Shown: piece by piece, positions 16,016 to 25,949 of the stretch | Layout: each line of letters starts with the position of its first letter | Position numbering within the stretch: position 1 is the first letter of the stretch | Source of the DNA: Sphingomonas sp. KRR8 | GTDB taxonomy: Bacteria; Pseudomonadota; Alphaproteobacteria; Sphingomonadales; Sphingomonadaceae | Direction: 5' to 3' | DNA: 64,000 nucleotides | NCBI RefSeq assembly: GCF_023559245.1 | Contig: NZ_CP097462.1 | Coordinates: 248,001-312,000, forward strand | Translations under genes and position numbers: made by a program | Notes under the pieces: model-generated | Told to the model about the DNA's origin: nothing | What the model saw: the letters and a program-made list of their open reading frames with translations, nothing else | Databases searched by the model: none

Positions 16016-17812
16016 TTAGAACGCCTCGACCGGCAACGCCATGATGGTTTCCGCACCCGCCTCGATCTGACCGCGATAGGCGCTCGCCTTAGGCAATTCG
16101 CGCTGCGCGTAGAAGCGAGCGGTGGCGAGCTTGGTCTGGTGGAAGGTCGCGTCCTCGCCCGGCTCATTCTCGAGTCGGGCGCTGACCTGCGCCATCTTGA
16201 GCCACATCCAGCCGAGCGTCACCAGGCCCATCAAGTGCATGTAGGGCACCGCGCCCGCGCCCGCGTTGTTGGGATCGGCCATGCCGTTCTGCGCAAGCCA
16301 CATGGTGGAGGCCTGAAGGTGTCCCATTGCCTGCTCCAGCGGGGCAGCGATGCCAGCCGGATCGCCCTTGGCGCGCGCGTCGGCGATGTCCCGGCTGACC
16401 ACGTCGAAGAAGGCGCGGACGCCGCGGCCGCCGTCCTTGGCCAGCTTGCGGCCGACGAGGTCCATCGCCTGGACGCCGTTGGTACCCTCGTAGATCTGGG
16501 CGATGCGGGCATCGCGAACGAACTGCTCCATGCCCCATTCGCGTACATAGCCGTGGCCGCCGAATACCTGCTGCATGTTGACCGCGGCCTCGAAGCCCTT
16601 GTCGGTCAGATAGCCCTTGATGACGGGGGTGAGCAGGCTGATCAGGTCATCGGCCGTCTGCCGGTCCTCTTCGGTCGGGGCCTTGCGGCTGAGGTCGACT
16701 TGGAGGCTGCCCCACAGGACAAGCGCGCGCGCCGCCTCGTTGAAGGCCTTGGCTTCGAGCAACATGCGGCGGACGTCCGGGTGGACGAACAGGGTGTCCG
16801 CCTTGGCATCGGGATCCCGCTGGTCGGGGCGCAGGGCCCGACCCTGGCGGCGGTCCTTCGCGTAGGCGACGGCGTTCTGGTAGGCGACTTCGCCTTGGGC
16901 GAGCCCCTGGAGGCCGACGCCCAGGCGGGCGGCGTTCATCATGATGAACATGGCGGCGAGGCCCTTCTCTGGCTCACCCACAAGCCAGCCGGTCGCCCCG
17001 TCATAGTTCATCACGCAGGTCGAATTGCCGTGAATGCCCATCTTGTGCTCGATCGAGCCGCAGGAGAGCGCATTGCGCTCGCCGACCGAACCATCCTCGT
17101 TGACCAGGTGCTTTGGGACGATGAAGAGCGAGATGCCCTTCACATTGTCCGGGGCGCCGGTGATCTTGGCCAGTACCAGGTGGATGATGTTGTCCGCCAT
17201 GTCGTGCTCGCCGGACGAAATGAAGATCTTCGTGCCGCTGATCTTGTAGCTGCCGTCCGCCTGCGGCTCGGCCTTCGTCTTGATGAGGCCGAGGTCCGTC
17301 CCGCAATGCGGCTCGGTCAGGTTCATGGTGCCCGTCCAGGTACCGGCCACCATCTTGGGCAGGTAGGTCTGCTGCTGCTCCGGGCTGCCCTTGACCAGCA
17401 GGGCGGCGATCGCGCCCTGGGTCAGGCCGTTGTACATCTCGAAGCTCTGGTTGGCCGAGAGGATATACTCGCTCATCGCCGTGGCGAGCACGTGTGGCAG
17501 GCCCTGGCCGCCGAACTCCGCCGGGGCGGACAGGGAGGTGAAACCAAGCTCGCAGAACTGCTTGTAGGCATCCTTGAAGCCGGTCGGAGTGGTGACGCTG
17601 CCGTCGTCGTTGCGCTTGCAGCCTTCTTCGTCGCCGACGCGATTGAGCGGGGTCAGCACTTCCTCGCAGAAGCGGGCGCCCTCGCCGAGAATCGCTTCGA
17701 CCATGTCGGGGGTCGCGTCGGCGAAGCCGGGCAGGTTGCCGTAGTTCTGCATCTCGACGATGTGGTCGAGGATGTAGCGCGTGTCGCGGACGGGGGCGGT
17801 GTAGACGGGCAT
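16016..17812 (-). CDS. Acyl-CoA dehydrogenase, long form with C-terminal domain
   Basis: The 598-aa flavoenzyme catalyses alpha-beta dehydrogenation of acyl-CoA in fatty acid oxidation. It shows the N-terminal extension ([15 protein letters not shown]), [13 protein letters not shown] and [13 protein letters not shown] in the FAD-binding region, and [23 protein letters not shown] with [17 protein letters not shown]. The last 130 residues form the C-terminal domain of the FadE5-like/DMSP-type group. Chain length specificity cannot be told. It is the first gene of a pair with the SDR. Confidence 0.92.
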   Translation of the reverse strand: MPVYTAPVRDTRYILDHIVEMQNYGNLPGFADATPDMVEAILGEGARFCEEVLTPLNRVGDEEGCKRNDDGSVTTPTGFKDAYKQFCELGFTSLSAPAEFGGQGLPHVLATAMSEYILSANQSFEMYNGLTQGAIAALLVKGSPEQQQTYLPKMVAGTWTGTMNLTEPHCGTDLGLIKTKAEPQADGSYKISGTKIFISSGEHDMADNIIHLVLAKITGAPDNVKGISLFIVPKHLVNEDGSVGERNALSCGSIEHKMGIHGNSTCVMNYDGATGWLVGEPEKGLAAMFIMMNAARLGVGLQGLAQGEVAYQNAVAYAKDRRQGRALRPDQRDPDAKADTLFVHPDVRRMLLEAKAFNEAARALVLWGSLQVDLSRKAPTEEDRQTADDLISLLTPVIKGYLTDKGFEAAVNMQQVFGGHGYVREWGMEQFVRDARIAQIYEGTNGVQAMDLVGRKLAKDGGRGVRAFFDVVSRDIADARAKGDPAGIAAPLEQAMGHLQASTMWLAQNGMADPNNAGAGAVPYMHLMGLVTLGWMWLKMAQVSARLENEPGEDATFHQTKLATARFYAQRELPKASAYRGQIEAGAETIMALPVEAF

Positions 17813-17880
17813 GTTCGCGTCTCCGATGAAGGTCTGGCGTGGGCTCTAAGTGGTTGGGACGGGGCTAATCAACAATAATG

Positions 17881-18312
17881 TCAGCAAAGCGGATCACCTG
17901 CGATATCGGTGACCGGCTGCGGCTTGGCCATCCGGACGAAGGTCTTGCCCGCGAAGGTGGCGGGTGCGGCGCAGTAGTAGGCACAGGCATCGTTGCCACG
18001 GTCGATGAGCAGGATCTTCTCACCGGCGATGTTCACCGGAATCCAGCACTTCTGATCGCCGTCGGGTCGCAGGTTGCCCCCCTGATCAAGGCTTCCTCGC
18101 AAGAAGCAGTTCTTCCCATCCGGCGCATAGGTGATGAAGCTCATGCGCCTTGACCGAGGGTCGAAGCAAAGCCGATCGCGAGCGGGGCCGGCGAAGCTGA
18201 CCGCAGCGCTCTTGGCGTCGGGCTCCGCTGCTACCTCATTGTCCTGCGGCACCGACTTGCTGCAGCTTGCCAACAGCATGAGGCATGGGAGGGCGATGAA
18301 ACGGCCACGCAT
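17881..18312 (-). CDS. Hypothetical lipoprotein (143 aa)
   Basis: The N-terminus MRGRFIALPCLMLLASCSKS is a type II signal peptide with lipobox LLAS-C, so the Cys at residue 17 would be lipidated and the protein held in the envelope. The mature part has six further Cys (DRLCFDP, NCFLRG, KCWIP, ACAYYCAAPA and GDPLC at the end), suggesting several disulfides. No family is recognised. It is divergent from purF with 107 bp between. Confidence 0.7.
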   Translation of the reverse strand: MRGRFIALPCLMLLASCSKSVPQDNEVAAEPDAKSAAVSFAGPARDRLCFDPRSRRMSFITYAPDGKNCFLRGSLDQGGNLRPDGDQKCWIPVNIAGEKILLIDRGNDACAYYCAAPATFAGKTFVRMAKPQPVTDIAGDPLC

Positions 18313-18419
18313 GGGTCCTTCATCACGCTTCCGCCGCCCGCTTCAACCCCCATTCAGGCAACAGGCGACAAAGGCGCCGCCTTCTCCTATAGGCGCGGTT
18401 CACGGCGACGGGCGGGCAG

Positions 18420-19871
18420 ATGCTGACGACCAATCCCTTTGACGACGACAAGCTCAAGGAAGAGTGCGGCATCTTCGGCATCTGGAATGCCGATGCGGCG
18501 GCGAGCTTCGTCGCGCTGGGCCTCCATGCGCTGCAGCACCGGGGGCAGGAAGCCGCCGGCATCAGCAGCATGGACGGGGTCGGCTTCCATTCGCATCGCG
18601 CGGCCGGGCACGTCGCTGGCAATTTCGACCGTGACGAGGTGATTCGTAGCCTGCCGGGCCGCACCGCAATCGGCCACGTGCGCTACTCGACCACCGGCAG
18701 CTCGGCGATGCGCAATGTGCAGCCATTGTTCGCCGAATTGGCCGAGGGCGGCTTCGCAGTCGCGCACAACGGCAACATCTCGAACGCCATGAAGCTGCGT
18801 CGGACGCTCAACCGCCGCGGTTCGATCTTCCAGTCGACCTCGGACACGGAAGTCATCATCCACCTCGTGGCGACCTCCAAGGAGGAGCAGTCGCTCGATC
18901 GAATCGTCGACGCGCTGCACCAGGTCGAGGGCGCTTATTCGCTGCTGATGCTGACCGAGCAGGGTCTGATCGCCGTTCGCGATCCGCTCGGCATTCGGCC
19001 GCTCGTCATGGGGCGGATCGGCGACTCGGTGATCTTCGCCAGCGAGACGGTCGCACTCGACGTCATCGGCGCGCATTACGAGCGTGACGTGCAGCCAGGC
19101 GAGATGGTGCTGGTGAACGAGGAAGGCGTACGCAGCTTCCGCCCATTCCCGGTGATGAACCCGCGCCCGTGCATCTTCGAGCATGTCTATTTCAGCCGGC
19201 CCGACAGCGTCGCCGATGGGGTCTCCGTCTACGAGGCGCGCAAGAACATCGGCGCTGAGCTGTCGAGGGAAGCGCCGGTCGAAGCCGACATCGTCGTTCC
19301 CGTACCGGACAGCGGTGTGCCGGCGGCGATTGGCTACAGCCAGGCGTCGGGCGTGCCATTCGAACTCGGCATCATCCGCTCCCACTATGTCGGCCGTACG
19401 TTCATTCAGCCGAGCCAGGAGGTTCGTCACCTCGGCGTCAAGCTCAAGCACAACGCCAATAGCGCTCTGATCAAGGGCAAGAGGATCGTGCTGATCGACG
19501 ATTCCATCGTGCGCGGGACCACCAGCGTGAAGATCGTGCAGATGATGCGCGATGCAGGCGCGGCCGAAGTGCACATGCGCATCGCCTCGCCCCCGACCCG
19601 GCACAGCTGCTTCTATGGCGTCGACACGCCCGAGCGGGCCAAGCTGCTGGCCGCCCAGATGGATGTCGCCGGGATGACTAAGTACATTAACGCCGACAGC
19701 CTGGCGTTCATCAGCATCGACGGCCTTTACCGGGCCCTGGGGGAAGGGCGGGATCCCGCGCAGCCGCAGCGCTGCGATGCCTGCTTCACCGGTGATTATC
19801 CGACCCGGCTGACCGACCTGACCGAGAAGGAAACCGGCGCCGCCAACCTGCGGGTAGTCGCCTCTCGCTGA
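18420..19871 (+). CDS. purF: Amidophosphoribosyltransferase
   Basis: PurF makes 5-phosphoribosylamine from PRPP and glutamine, the committed step of purine synthesis. The 483-aa protein has a 15-residue propeptide and Cys16 (KLKEECGIFG) as the likely N-terminal glutamine-amidotransferase nucleophile after processing. It continues with RTAIGHVRYST and AHNGNISNA in the glutaminase domain, and the PRTase motif VLIDDSIVRGTTS in the C-terminal half. A CTATAG at 18387-18392 could serve as a -10 element but no good -35 is visible. purB lies 37 kb away in this window, so the purine genes are scattered. Confidence 0.96.
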   Translation: MLTTNPFDDDKLKEECGIFGIWNADAAASFVALGLHALQHRGQEAAGISSMDGVGFHSHRAAGHVAGNFDRDEVIRSLPGRTAIGHVRYSTTGSSAMRNVQPLFAELAEGGFAVAHNGNISNAMKLRRTLNRRGSIFQSTSDTEVIIHLVATSKEEQSLDRIVDALHQVEGAYSLLMLTEQGLIAVRDPLGIRPLVMGRIGDSVIFASETVALDVIGAHYERDVQPGEMVLVNEEGVRSFRPFPVMNPRPCIFEHVYFSRPDSVADGVSVYEARKNIGAELSREAPVEADIVVPVPDSGVPAAIGYSQASGVPFELGIIRSHYVGRTFIQPSQEVRHLGVKLKHNANSALIKGKRIVLIDDSIVRGTTSVKIVQMMRDAGAAEVHMRIASPPTRHSCFYGVDTPERAKLLAAQMDVAGMTKYINADSLAFISIDGLYRALGEGRDPAQPQRCDACFTGDYPTRLTDLTEKETGAANLRVVASR

Positions 19872-19878
19872 GCTGCCT

Positions 19879-22563
19879 CTAGCTCGCCGCCTGTTCGACG
19901 TACCACGGGCGGAGGATTGAGACTTCGTTGCGCTTGATGGGCTTGGGGGCAAGCCTGGCAAGGTCGAAGTCGCCGTCGAATTGGAGCCCGAATCGGTCCT
20001 TCTGTGACCAGCGGACGATGCCGGCAACCGGTCCGACGCCGACGATGTCGAGTGTGACCTGAGCGCCGGGGGTGACCGGGATCGGGCATTCCACAAGTGC
20101 TCCGGTCGAGGAGATGTTGCGCAAGCGTACTTCGCGGACCTGGCCGTGAATGGCGGTGATCGCCCGCCGCATGAGTCGTTGGCGGGGCTGGCGAACGAAT
20201 TGGTGTCCATCGGCTTCGACGGCCGAGGCCATGGCCAGACGGCCGGCGCCTTCCCCGTCCGTCGGGCGCCCGAAAATAAAGCCCTGTACCTGCGAAACGC
20301 CGAGCTCACGGATGAGCGCCAGGTCGTCGTGGGTCTCCACGCCCTCTGCGACCGTATCCATCTGAAGGCTTTCCGCCAGCGTGACGATGGCGCGGATCAG
20401 GGCCGCATTACGGCTCGAGACGCTCGCCGCGCCGCGGACGAAGCTTTGATCGATCTTGATCTTGTCGAACGGGGCGTGGCGGAGATAGCCGAGAGAGGAG
20501 TAGCCGGTGCCGAAGTCGTCCAGGACCAGGCGGACGCCCAGCTTCTTCAGCCGGGCAAAGGTGTCTTCGGTCGCATCGCTGTCGGCGAGGAACACGCCTT
20601 CGGTGATCTCCAGCTCGACCCGGTTAGGGGTGAGCCCTGTCTCCTGCAGAGCTTCCGCGACCGTCTCAACGATCTGCGGGTCGTTGAACTGGATCGGCGA
20701 AAGGTTGATCGCAATCCGGATCTTCTCAGGCCACTTGCAGGCTTCTTCGATCGCGGTGCGCAATACCCAGGCACCGATCTTGCCGATCATCCCGCATTCC
20801 TCGGCGAGCGGGATGAACTTGGCGGGCGACACCGGACCGCGAATGGGGTGATGCCAGCGGACCAACGCCTCGAAACCGGCGACTTCCTCACCGGCGACCC
20901 GGATGATCGGCTGGTAGGCAACACTCAGTTCGTTGCGGTCGAGCGCCAGCCGAAGCTCATTCTCGAGCATCTGGCGGTCGCTCGCCTCCGAGTGCATCGA
21001 CGGCTCGTAGAAGCAGTGCTTTCCGCGCCCAGCGGCTTTCGCCGCGTAGAGCGCAAGGTCCGCATTGCGGATCATGGAATCTGCGCAGGCCCGGCCGGGA
21101 TCGCCGATCGCGATGCCCACGCTGGCGCCGATGGTCACACGGTGTCCGTCGATCTCGTAAGGGCGCGATACTTCGCTGATCAGGGCCCGGGCGAGGCTCT
21201 CGATCAGGCCGACTTCGGCAGCGCCGGGCAGCACCGCCTTGAACTCGTCGCCGCCGAGACGCCCGACCTTGCCGTGGTCGCCAAGGACGGTGGTCAGGCG
21301 CTGTGCGACCTGCTTCAGCAGGGCATCGCCGGCGGGATGGCCGAGCGTATCGTTGACGTTCTTGAAGCGGTCGAGGTCGATCAGGAAGAGCGAGCAGGCA
21401 CGCTGGCGACTGGCGGCATTGCGCAAGGCTTCGTCCAGCGTCTGGCGCATCATGGGCCGGTTCGGCAGCCCGGTCAGGCTGTCATACCGCGCGAGCCTGC
21501 TGATCTCCTGCTCCGAGCGGCGCTGCTCGGTGAGGTCGGTGCCGATACCGCGGAAGCCGAGGAAGCGGCCATGATCGTCGAAGATCGGATTGCCGGTGAG
21601 CGACCAGTGGACGTCCTGGTCGCTGGCCGGGCGGACCACCACGTCGGAGAAAGGAAAGCGGGCCGACAGGTGGAAGCCGAGCGTCCGCTCTTCCCGCAGG
21701 TCCTCGCCCTTTTCCATGTCAACTGACAGGAGGTCGGTGAACTGGCGGCCGAGCAGGGCTGACGGGGTGGTCTTGAAGTCGTCGGCGAGCTGCTGCGAGA
21801 CGTAGGAGAGGGTGCCTGCCGAATTGGTTTCCCAGAACCAGCCGCGTCCGGACGCTTCAAACTCCTCGACGAAGTGCAGCGCCTTTTGCGCCAGGTGGTC
21901 GAGCTGCAGGCGGCGGCGCGCGTTGGCGAGCATTAGCCGTGTGACTGTGACGCTGTAGCCGACGGTCAGCAGGCTGAGCACGCCGATAGTCGCCGTCACC
22001 TCGGTGCTGCCGGAGAAGAGGAAGGCTCCGACAGTGGCGACCAGCGCGTTAATGATCGCCAGCGGCGGGGAGCCGAAGCTGACCAGTGAGCGCATGGTGA
22101 CACCCGCGCCCAGCACCAGGGGCAGGAAGCTCGTCTGGTCGATGCCGCCGAACCGCGCGGCAGCAGCGGCGAACAGCATCCACAGCACGCCTGACCCAGC
22201 AAGATAGGCCATGGTGACCCGGCCGATGCTGTGGGGAGCAAGGTTAAACCGGCGGTACTGGCTGAGGAACAGGCCCATGACGCCATCGAGCAGCATGGCG
22301 AGCAGCAGCGGCAGCACCGCGGTGAAGATGCCGCGCCACGACGAGCCTGAGAGCCCATAGCAGATCACGGTGATCCCCACCACGGCGTGGCTTGCCGCCA
22401 GCAACAGGGGGCCATTGCTGAACGTGCGGATCCGCCGGCCCGCGAGGATTCGATCTCCGGGCGAGTCCGATGGACCCACGTCGAAGAACAGGGCTTCGCG
22501 AACGGACGTGCGCGAGGGTAACCCGCTCAAGCCCACTCCGCCTTCAAGCCGCTGTCGACGCAT
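19879..22563 (-). CDS. Membrane GGDEF-EAL protein with PAS and C-terminal PilZ domain
   Basis: The 894-aa protein has about six membrane helices (residues 50-210), a PAS-like domain (about 230-345), a GGDEF domain with intact GGDEF at 437-441, an EAL domain with EAL at 565-567 and the metal/catalytic residues in INLSP, ELEITE, LDDFGTGYSS, KIDQSF and AEGVET, and a PilZ-like C-terminus (NISSTGALVE after an Arg-rich stretch RQRLMRR). It could make, degrade and sense cyclic di-GMP. The inhibitory RxxD site before GGDEF is absent. The N-terminal membrane sensor is unidentified. It converges on purF with a 7-bp gap. Confidence 0.92.
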   Translation of the reverse strand: MRRQRLEGGVGLSGLPSRTSVREALFFDVGPSDSPGDRILAGRRIRTFSNGPLLLAASHAVVGITVICYGLSGSSWRGIFTAVLPLLLAMLLDGVMGLFLSQYRRFNLAPHSIGRVTMAYLAGSGVLWMLFAAAAARFGGIDQTSFLPLVLGAGVTMRSLVSFGSPPLAIINALVATVGAFLFSGSTEVTATIGVLSLLTVGYSVTVTRLMLANARRRLQLDHLAQKALHFVEEFEASGRGWFWETNSAGTLSYVSQQLADDFKTTPSALLGRQFTDLLSVDMEKGEDLREERTLGFHLSARFPFSDVVVRPASDQDVHWSLTGNPIFDDHGRFLGFRGIGTDLTEQRRSEQEISRLARYDSLTGLPNRPMMRQTLDEALRNAASRQRACSLFLIDLDRFKNVNDTLGHPAGDALLKQVAQRLTTVLGDHGKVGRLGGDEFKAVLPGAAEVGLIESLARALISEVSRPYEIDGHRVTIGASVGIAIGDPGRACADSMIRNADLALYAAKAAGRGKHCFYEPSMHSEASDRQMLENELRLALDRNELSVAYQPIIRVAGEEVAGFEALVRWHHPIRGPVSPAKFIPLAEECGMIGKIGAWVLRTAIEEACKWPEKIRIAINLSPIQFNDPQIVETVAEALQETGLTPNRVELEITEGVFLADSDATEDTFARLKKLGVRLVLDDFGTGYSSLGYLRHAPFDKIKIDQSFVRGAASVSSRNAALIRAIVTLAESLQMDTVAEGVETHDDLALIRELGVSQVQGFIFGRPTDGEGAGRLAMASAVEADGHQFVRQPRQRLMRRAITAIHGQVREVRLRNISSTGALVECPIPVTPGAQVTLDIVGVGPVAGIVRWSQKDRFGLQFDGDFDLARLAPKPIKRNEVSILRPWYVEQAAS

Positions 22564-22590
22564 TGATCCCCACTTTCTCGAGCGGGATCA
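22564..22590 (-). promoter_or_regulatory. 5'-UTR hairpin covering the Shine-Dalgarno of the GGDEF-EAL gene
   Basis: On the minus strand TGATCCC (22590-22584) can pair with GGGATCA (22570-22564), which ends directly at the start codon. The 3' arm and adjoining GTGG hold the only purine-rich ribosome site. Pairing would hide it. This is a sequence observation; a regulatory role is inference. Confidence 0.35.
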
Positions 22591-22642
22591 GATACCGGCC
22601 GAGGCGTTAACGAGCCTAGCAACCGTTGAGGTTAAGGAACCC

Positions 22643-23566
22643 TCAACTCTGTTCGGGAAGAAAGTCCGGAACGGATAGATATCGCTCCCCGGTGTCGTAA
22701 TTGAAGCCGAGCACGCGCGGCCGTTCACCAAGTTCGGGCAGCTTCTGTTTAATGGCCTGCAGCGTCGCGCCCGACGAAATGCCGACCAGCATCCCTTCCT
22801 CACTGGCGCTTCGGCGGGCCATTTCCTTGGCATCGGCGGGATCGACCTGGATGGTGCCGTCGAGCAGGTCAGTGTGGAGGTTCGATGGAATGAAACCGGC
22901 GCCGATGCCCTGAATGGGGTGCGGGCCGGGTTGGCCGCCCGAGATGACCGGGGACAACGTCGGCTCCACCGCGAACACCTTGAGGTTCGGGAACTTGGCC
23001 TTCAGCACCTCGGCGACGCCGGTGATATGCCCACCGGTGCCGACACCGGTGATCAACGCGTCGAAGCCATCCGGGAAGTCGGCGAGAATCTCGTTCACCG
23101 TTTCCTTGCGGTGGATCTCGATATTGGCCGGGTTGTCGAACTGCTGCGGCATCCAGGCGCCATCGGTAGCGGCGACGATCTCCTCGGCGCGGGCGATCGA
23201 GCCCTTCATGCCCTTCTCCTTGGGCGTGAGGTCGAAGGTGGCGCCATAGGCCAGCATCAGGCGACGGCGCTCCACGCTCATGCTTTCGGGCATGACCAGG
23301 ATGATCCTGTAGCCCTTCACCGCGGCGACCATCGCCAGGCCGATGCCGGTGTTGCCGCTGGTCGGCTCGACAATTGTGCCGCCGGGCTTCAGCTTGCCGC
23401 TGCGTTCGGCGTCCTCGACCATCGCGAGTGCGATGCGGTCCTTGATCGAGCCGCCGGGGTTGGAGCGTTCGGACTTGATCCAGACTTCGGCCTGGTCGCC
23501 GAACAGCCGGTTGATACGGACGTGCGGTGTGCGTCCGATCGTTTCGAGAATATTATTGGCCTTCAC
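22643..23566 (-). CDS. cysK: Cysteine synthase A
   Basis: This PLP enzyme makes L-cysteine from O-acetylserine and sulfide. The 307-aa protein has [12 protein letters not shown] with the PLP lysine near residue 42, [12 protein letters not shown] for substrate binding, [10 protein letters not shown] for the PLP phosphate, and GISSGAT. Its ATG at 23566 overlaps the stop of the upstream MFS gene in an ATGA, so the two are translated together. The distant cysS at 30 kb is unrelated by operon. Confidence 0.94.
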   Translation of the reverse strand: MKANNILETIGRTPHVRINRLFGDQAEVWIKSERSNPGGSIKDRIALAMVEDAERSGKLKPGGTIVEPTSGNTGIGLAMVAAVKGYRIILVMPESMSVERRRLMLAYGATFDLTPKEKGMKGSIARAEEIVAATDGAWMPQQFDNPANIEIHRKETVNEILADFPDGFDALITGVGTGGHITGVAEVLKAKFPNLKVFAVEPTLSPVISGGQPGPHPIQGIGAGFIPSNLHTDLLDGTIQVDPADAKEMARRSASEEGMLVGISSGATLQAIKQKLPELGERPRVLGFNYDTGERYLSVPDFLPEQS

Positions 23567-24843
23567 GCGGGTTTCTCCTCAGCTACGGCCCTGGCGAGCA
23601 CCTCTGGCGGCGGGTCGAAGGTTCGCGCCCGCCGAAGTTCAGGAAACAGTTGGGACCACGCCCCCGCAATGACAATGGCCGCGCCGCCGCCGAAGACAAC
23701 CGCGCCGACCGGGCCAAGCAGGGCCGCGAACAGCCCGGACTGAAGCTCGCCCAGTTCATTCGAGGCGGAGATGGCGAGCCCCGACACCGCCGACACGCGA
23801 CCGCGCATGGTGTCGGGCGTGTGCAGCTGCACGAGGCTGGATCGGACATAGACGCTCAGCATGTCGGCTGCTCCGAGGCCTGCGAGCACGACGAGGCTGA
23901 GGGCGAAATTCGTGGACAGGCCGAAGATCACGGTGGCGAGGCCGAAAGCGGCGACGGCCCACAGCATCTTGACCCCGACATTGCGGTGCAAGGGCCGGAC
24001 CGCGAAGACGGCGGCGACGAGGGCGGCGCCCACCGCCGGGGCCGCGCGGAGCAGGCCGAGGCCTTGCGTGCCGACCATCAGGATGTCGCGAGCATAGACC
24101 GGCAGCATGGCGGTGGCGCCGCCCAGCAGGACTGCGAACAGGTCGAGGGTGATGGCGCCGAGCAGGAAGCGATGACCGCGCACATAGGTCAGGCCGTCCA
24201 CCATCTGGCGAATGGGGTGGGGGTGTCCCTCGATCTTCGGCGGGACGATCCGCCGGATCGGCGTGAGCAGGAGGATGGCCAAGCCCATCAGCGCGGCGGC
24301 GGTCCAGTAAGGCGCGCTGGGATGGGCGGCATAAAGGAAGCCGCCGACCGCGGGGCCGCCAACGGTAGCCGCCTGCCAGGCGATGGAGGAGAGGGCGATG
24401 GCCTTGGGCAGCAGCTCCGGCGGGACGATGTTGGGCGCGATCGCCGACATGGACGGGCCGGTGAACACGCGGGCCACGCCATGCAGGGCGGCCAGCGTGA
24501 ACAGCAGCGGCAGGCTGAGCCAGCTGTTGAGCGTCGAGAGCGCCAGGATCAGCGCGATGCTGGCGTCGATCCCGTTGGCGAGGCGGGCGACGGTCCGCCG
24601 CTCATAACGGTCGGCGACCCAGCCGGCGACGGGAGTGAGGATGGCCAGCGGGACGAACTGCACCGCGCCCAGCAAGCCGAGCATGAACGAGGCCTCGCGG
24701 ATCGACATGCCGTAGTCCGCGCGGGCGACGTCGTAGACCTGGTAGCCGAGGATGACGACCATCCCCATGGTCGCCAGCGTCGCGCAGAAACGGGCGAGCC
24801 AGTAGAGCCGAAAGTCGCGGATCGCGAAGGGAGAGGTGGGCAC
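23563..24843 (-). CDS. MFS transporter, DHA3/EntS-like
   Basis: The 426-aa protein has twelve predicted membrane helices. It has the loop motif [15 protein letters not shown] between helices 2 and 3 (MFS motif A) and a second-half motif near [21 protein letters not shown], which is typical of the MFS_3 (EntS-like) exporters. The substrate is unknown; coupling to cysK suggests export of a sulfur compound or amino acid, as inference only. The ATG at 24843 is 456 bp from the next gene. Confidence 0.85.
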   Translation of the reverse strand: MPTSPFAIRDFRLYWLARFCATLATMGMVVILGYQVYDVARADYGMSIREASFMLGLLGAVQFVPLAILTPVAGWVADRYERRTVARLANGIDASIALILALSTLNSWLSLPLLFTLAALHGVARVFTGPSMSAIAPNIVPPELLPKAIALSSIAWQAATVGGPAVGGFLYAAHPSAPYWTAAALMGLAILLLTPIRRIVPPKIEGHPHPIRQMVDGLTYVRGHRFLLGAITLDLFAVLLGGATAMLPVYARDILMVGTQGLGLLRAAPAVGAALVAAVFAVRPLHRNVGVKMLWAVAAFGLATVIFGLSTNFALSLVVLAGLGAADMLSVYVRSSLVQLHTPDTMRGRVSAVSGLAISASNELGELQSGLFAALLGPVGAVVFGGGAAIVIAGAWSQLFPELRRARTFDPPPEVLARAVAEEKPA

Positions 24844-25299
24844 GAGGCGGCGTTAGCGGGGGTGAAAGGGTGGGGCAATCGGCTTGGGCCGCCCCGCTGC
24901 AAGGGTCACGAAGTTTCCCTGGCAGGCACCCCTGCGGGATCCTCATGCGAGGGAAGCTTCGCCGGATATCCGCCACTGGCGAGCCTCTGACTGAAGGTGG
25001 CGAAGTTTCCCTGGTGTGACCCCGGCCGCGAAAAAGGCCATTGTCGACTACAGTGCAGCCTGTTCGATTGTCAAAGATGCGGTTGCCCGCAGGCAGAGCC
25101 AAGCAGCCGAATTCCTATAGTGCAATGATCGTGTGAATGGCCGCAATGGGGGGACGACGGAGCTCAGAAATGCCCGGAGAGTCCCGGTCCTTCGAAGGAA
25201 GCCAGATTAACTCTTCGCAAGCCTGGGACACTGAAAGCTGCCGTTCAGATTAGTGGGGTAAATCGCACGCTCTCACATGACCAACTGTGGAGGACACTG
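24844..25299. other. Non-coding stretch of 456 bp
   Basis: No convincing gene lies here. It contains the repeat cluster at 24909-25014 in its first third. The last 280 bp hold no recognisable RNA gene or terminator; promoters for the MFS gene (minus) and the secreted protein at 25300 (plus) must lie within it, but I could not single out a reliable -35/-10 pair. Confidence 0.6.
24909..25014. repeat. Three-copy intergenic repeat, direct and inverted (REP-like)
   Basis: CGAAGTTTCCCTGG occurs at 24909-24922 and again at 25001-25014. Between them, 24948-24963 carries the inverse form with two mismatches (GGCGAAGCTTCCCTCG on the minus strand, against GGCGAAGTTTCCCTGG at 24999-25014). Arms two and three can pair as a 16-bp imperfect stem with a 35-base loop. 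This is the shape of a dispersed intergenic palindromic element; dispersal in the genome is not visible from this window. Confidence 0.6.
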
Positions 25300-25821
25300 A
25301 TGCGTAAAGCACATGCGTTCGCCCTGGCCGGTCTTGGCGCGCTGACCCTCGCGGGAGCTGCCGCCGCTGCGAGCCCGGGCACTCACACCCTTACCGTGCC
25401 GCTGCCCGATGGTTCGACCGCTCGGGTCGAATATGTCGGGGACGTGGCGCCCAAGGTGACGGTTGCGCCGCCGAGCGCCGATGGGCTGATGGGCCCGCTG
25501 CGCTTGTTCGATCGCGCCTTCTTCGACCGGAGCCTGTTCGACATGGACCGGCAAATGGGCGAGCTGATGCGCCAGACTGCCCAGCTTGCCCGACAGGCTC
25601 AGGCCGGCACGCCGGTGATGAATGTCGCCGCCTACGGCAATGCTCCGGCCGGAACCACCAGCGTCACCGTGGTCTCGACCAGTGATGGCACCCAGACCTG
25701 CACCCGGCGGACAGAGGTGACTTCACGCGGCGCGGGCAAGCCGCCGCAGGTCGTCACGAACCTTTCCGGGGACTGCGGCGGGAGTTCCGCCGGCGGGCAG
25801 CCGAAGATACCCACGAGTTGA
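25300..25821 (+). CDS. Periplasmic hypothetical protein (173 aa)
   Basis: The product starts MRKAHAFALAGLGALTLAG with a signal peptide ending at AAAAAS (about residue 25). The mature part has a short beta-rich segment (HTLTVPLPDGSTARVEYVGDV), a Phe/Asp-rich helix (RLFDRAFFDRSLFDMDRQM), and a C-terminal part with two Cys (TQTCTRRTE and GDCGG). The Shine-Dalgarno GGAGGA sits seven bases before ATG. No named family is recognised. The gene is probably monocistronic. Confidence 0.7.
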   Translation: MRKAHAFALAGLGALTLAGAAAAASPGTHTLTVPLPDGSTARVEYVGDVAPKVTVAPPSADGLMGPLRLFDRAFFDRSLFDMDRQMGELMRQTAQLARQAQAGTPVMNVAAYGNAPAGTTSVTVVSTSDGTQTCTRRTEVTSRGAGKPPQVVTNLSGDCGGSSAGGQPKIPTS

Positions 25822-25949
25822 GCAAGCTTCCGTAAAGGCCCGTCGCCAAGGTCAACGACCGGCGGCGGGCCGAGCCGAGGTCGCGCGGCGCTGGACAGCC
25901 TTGCCGGAGGCGGCGAGAGTTGCCGCACCAGCAAGGAGTCGCGTAGGTC

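Noticed and set aside
16139..17878. 579-codon plus-strand frame opposite the acyl-CoA dehydrogenase gene
   Set aside because: Typical high-G+C antisense shadow; the minus-strand protein has complete enzyme motifs.
23527..24990. 487-codon plus-strand frame opposite the MFS gene
   Set aside because: Composition is Arg/Asp/His/Gln-rich, an antisense shadow of a hydrophobic protein; no family.
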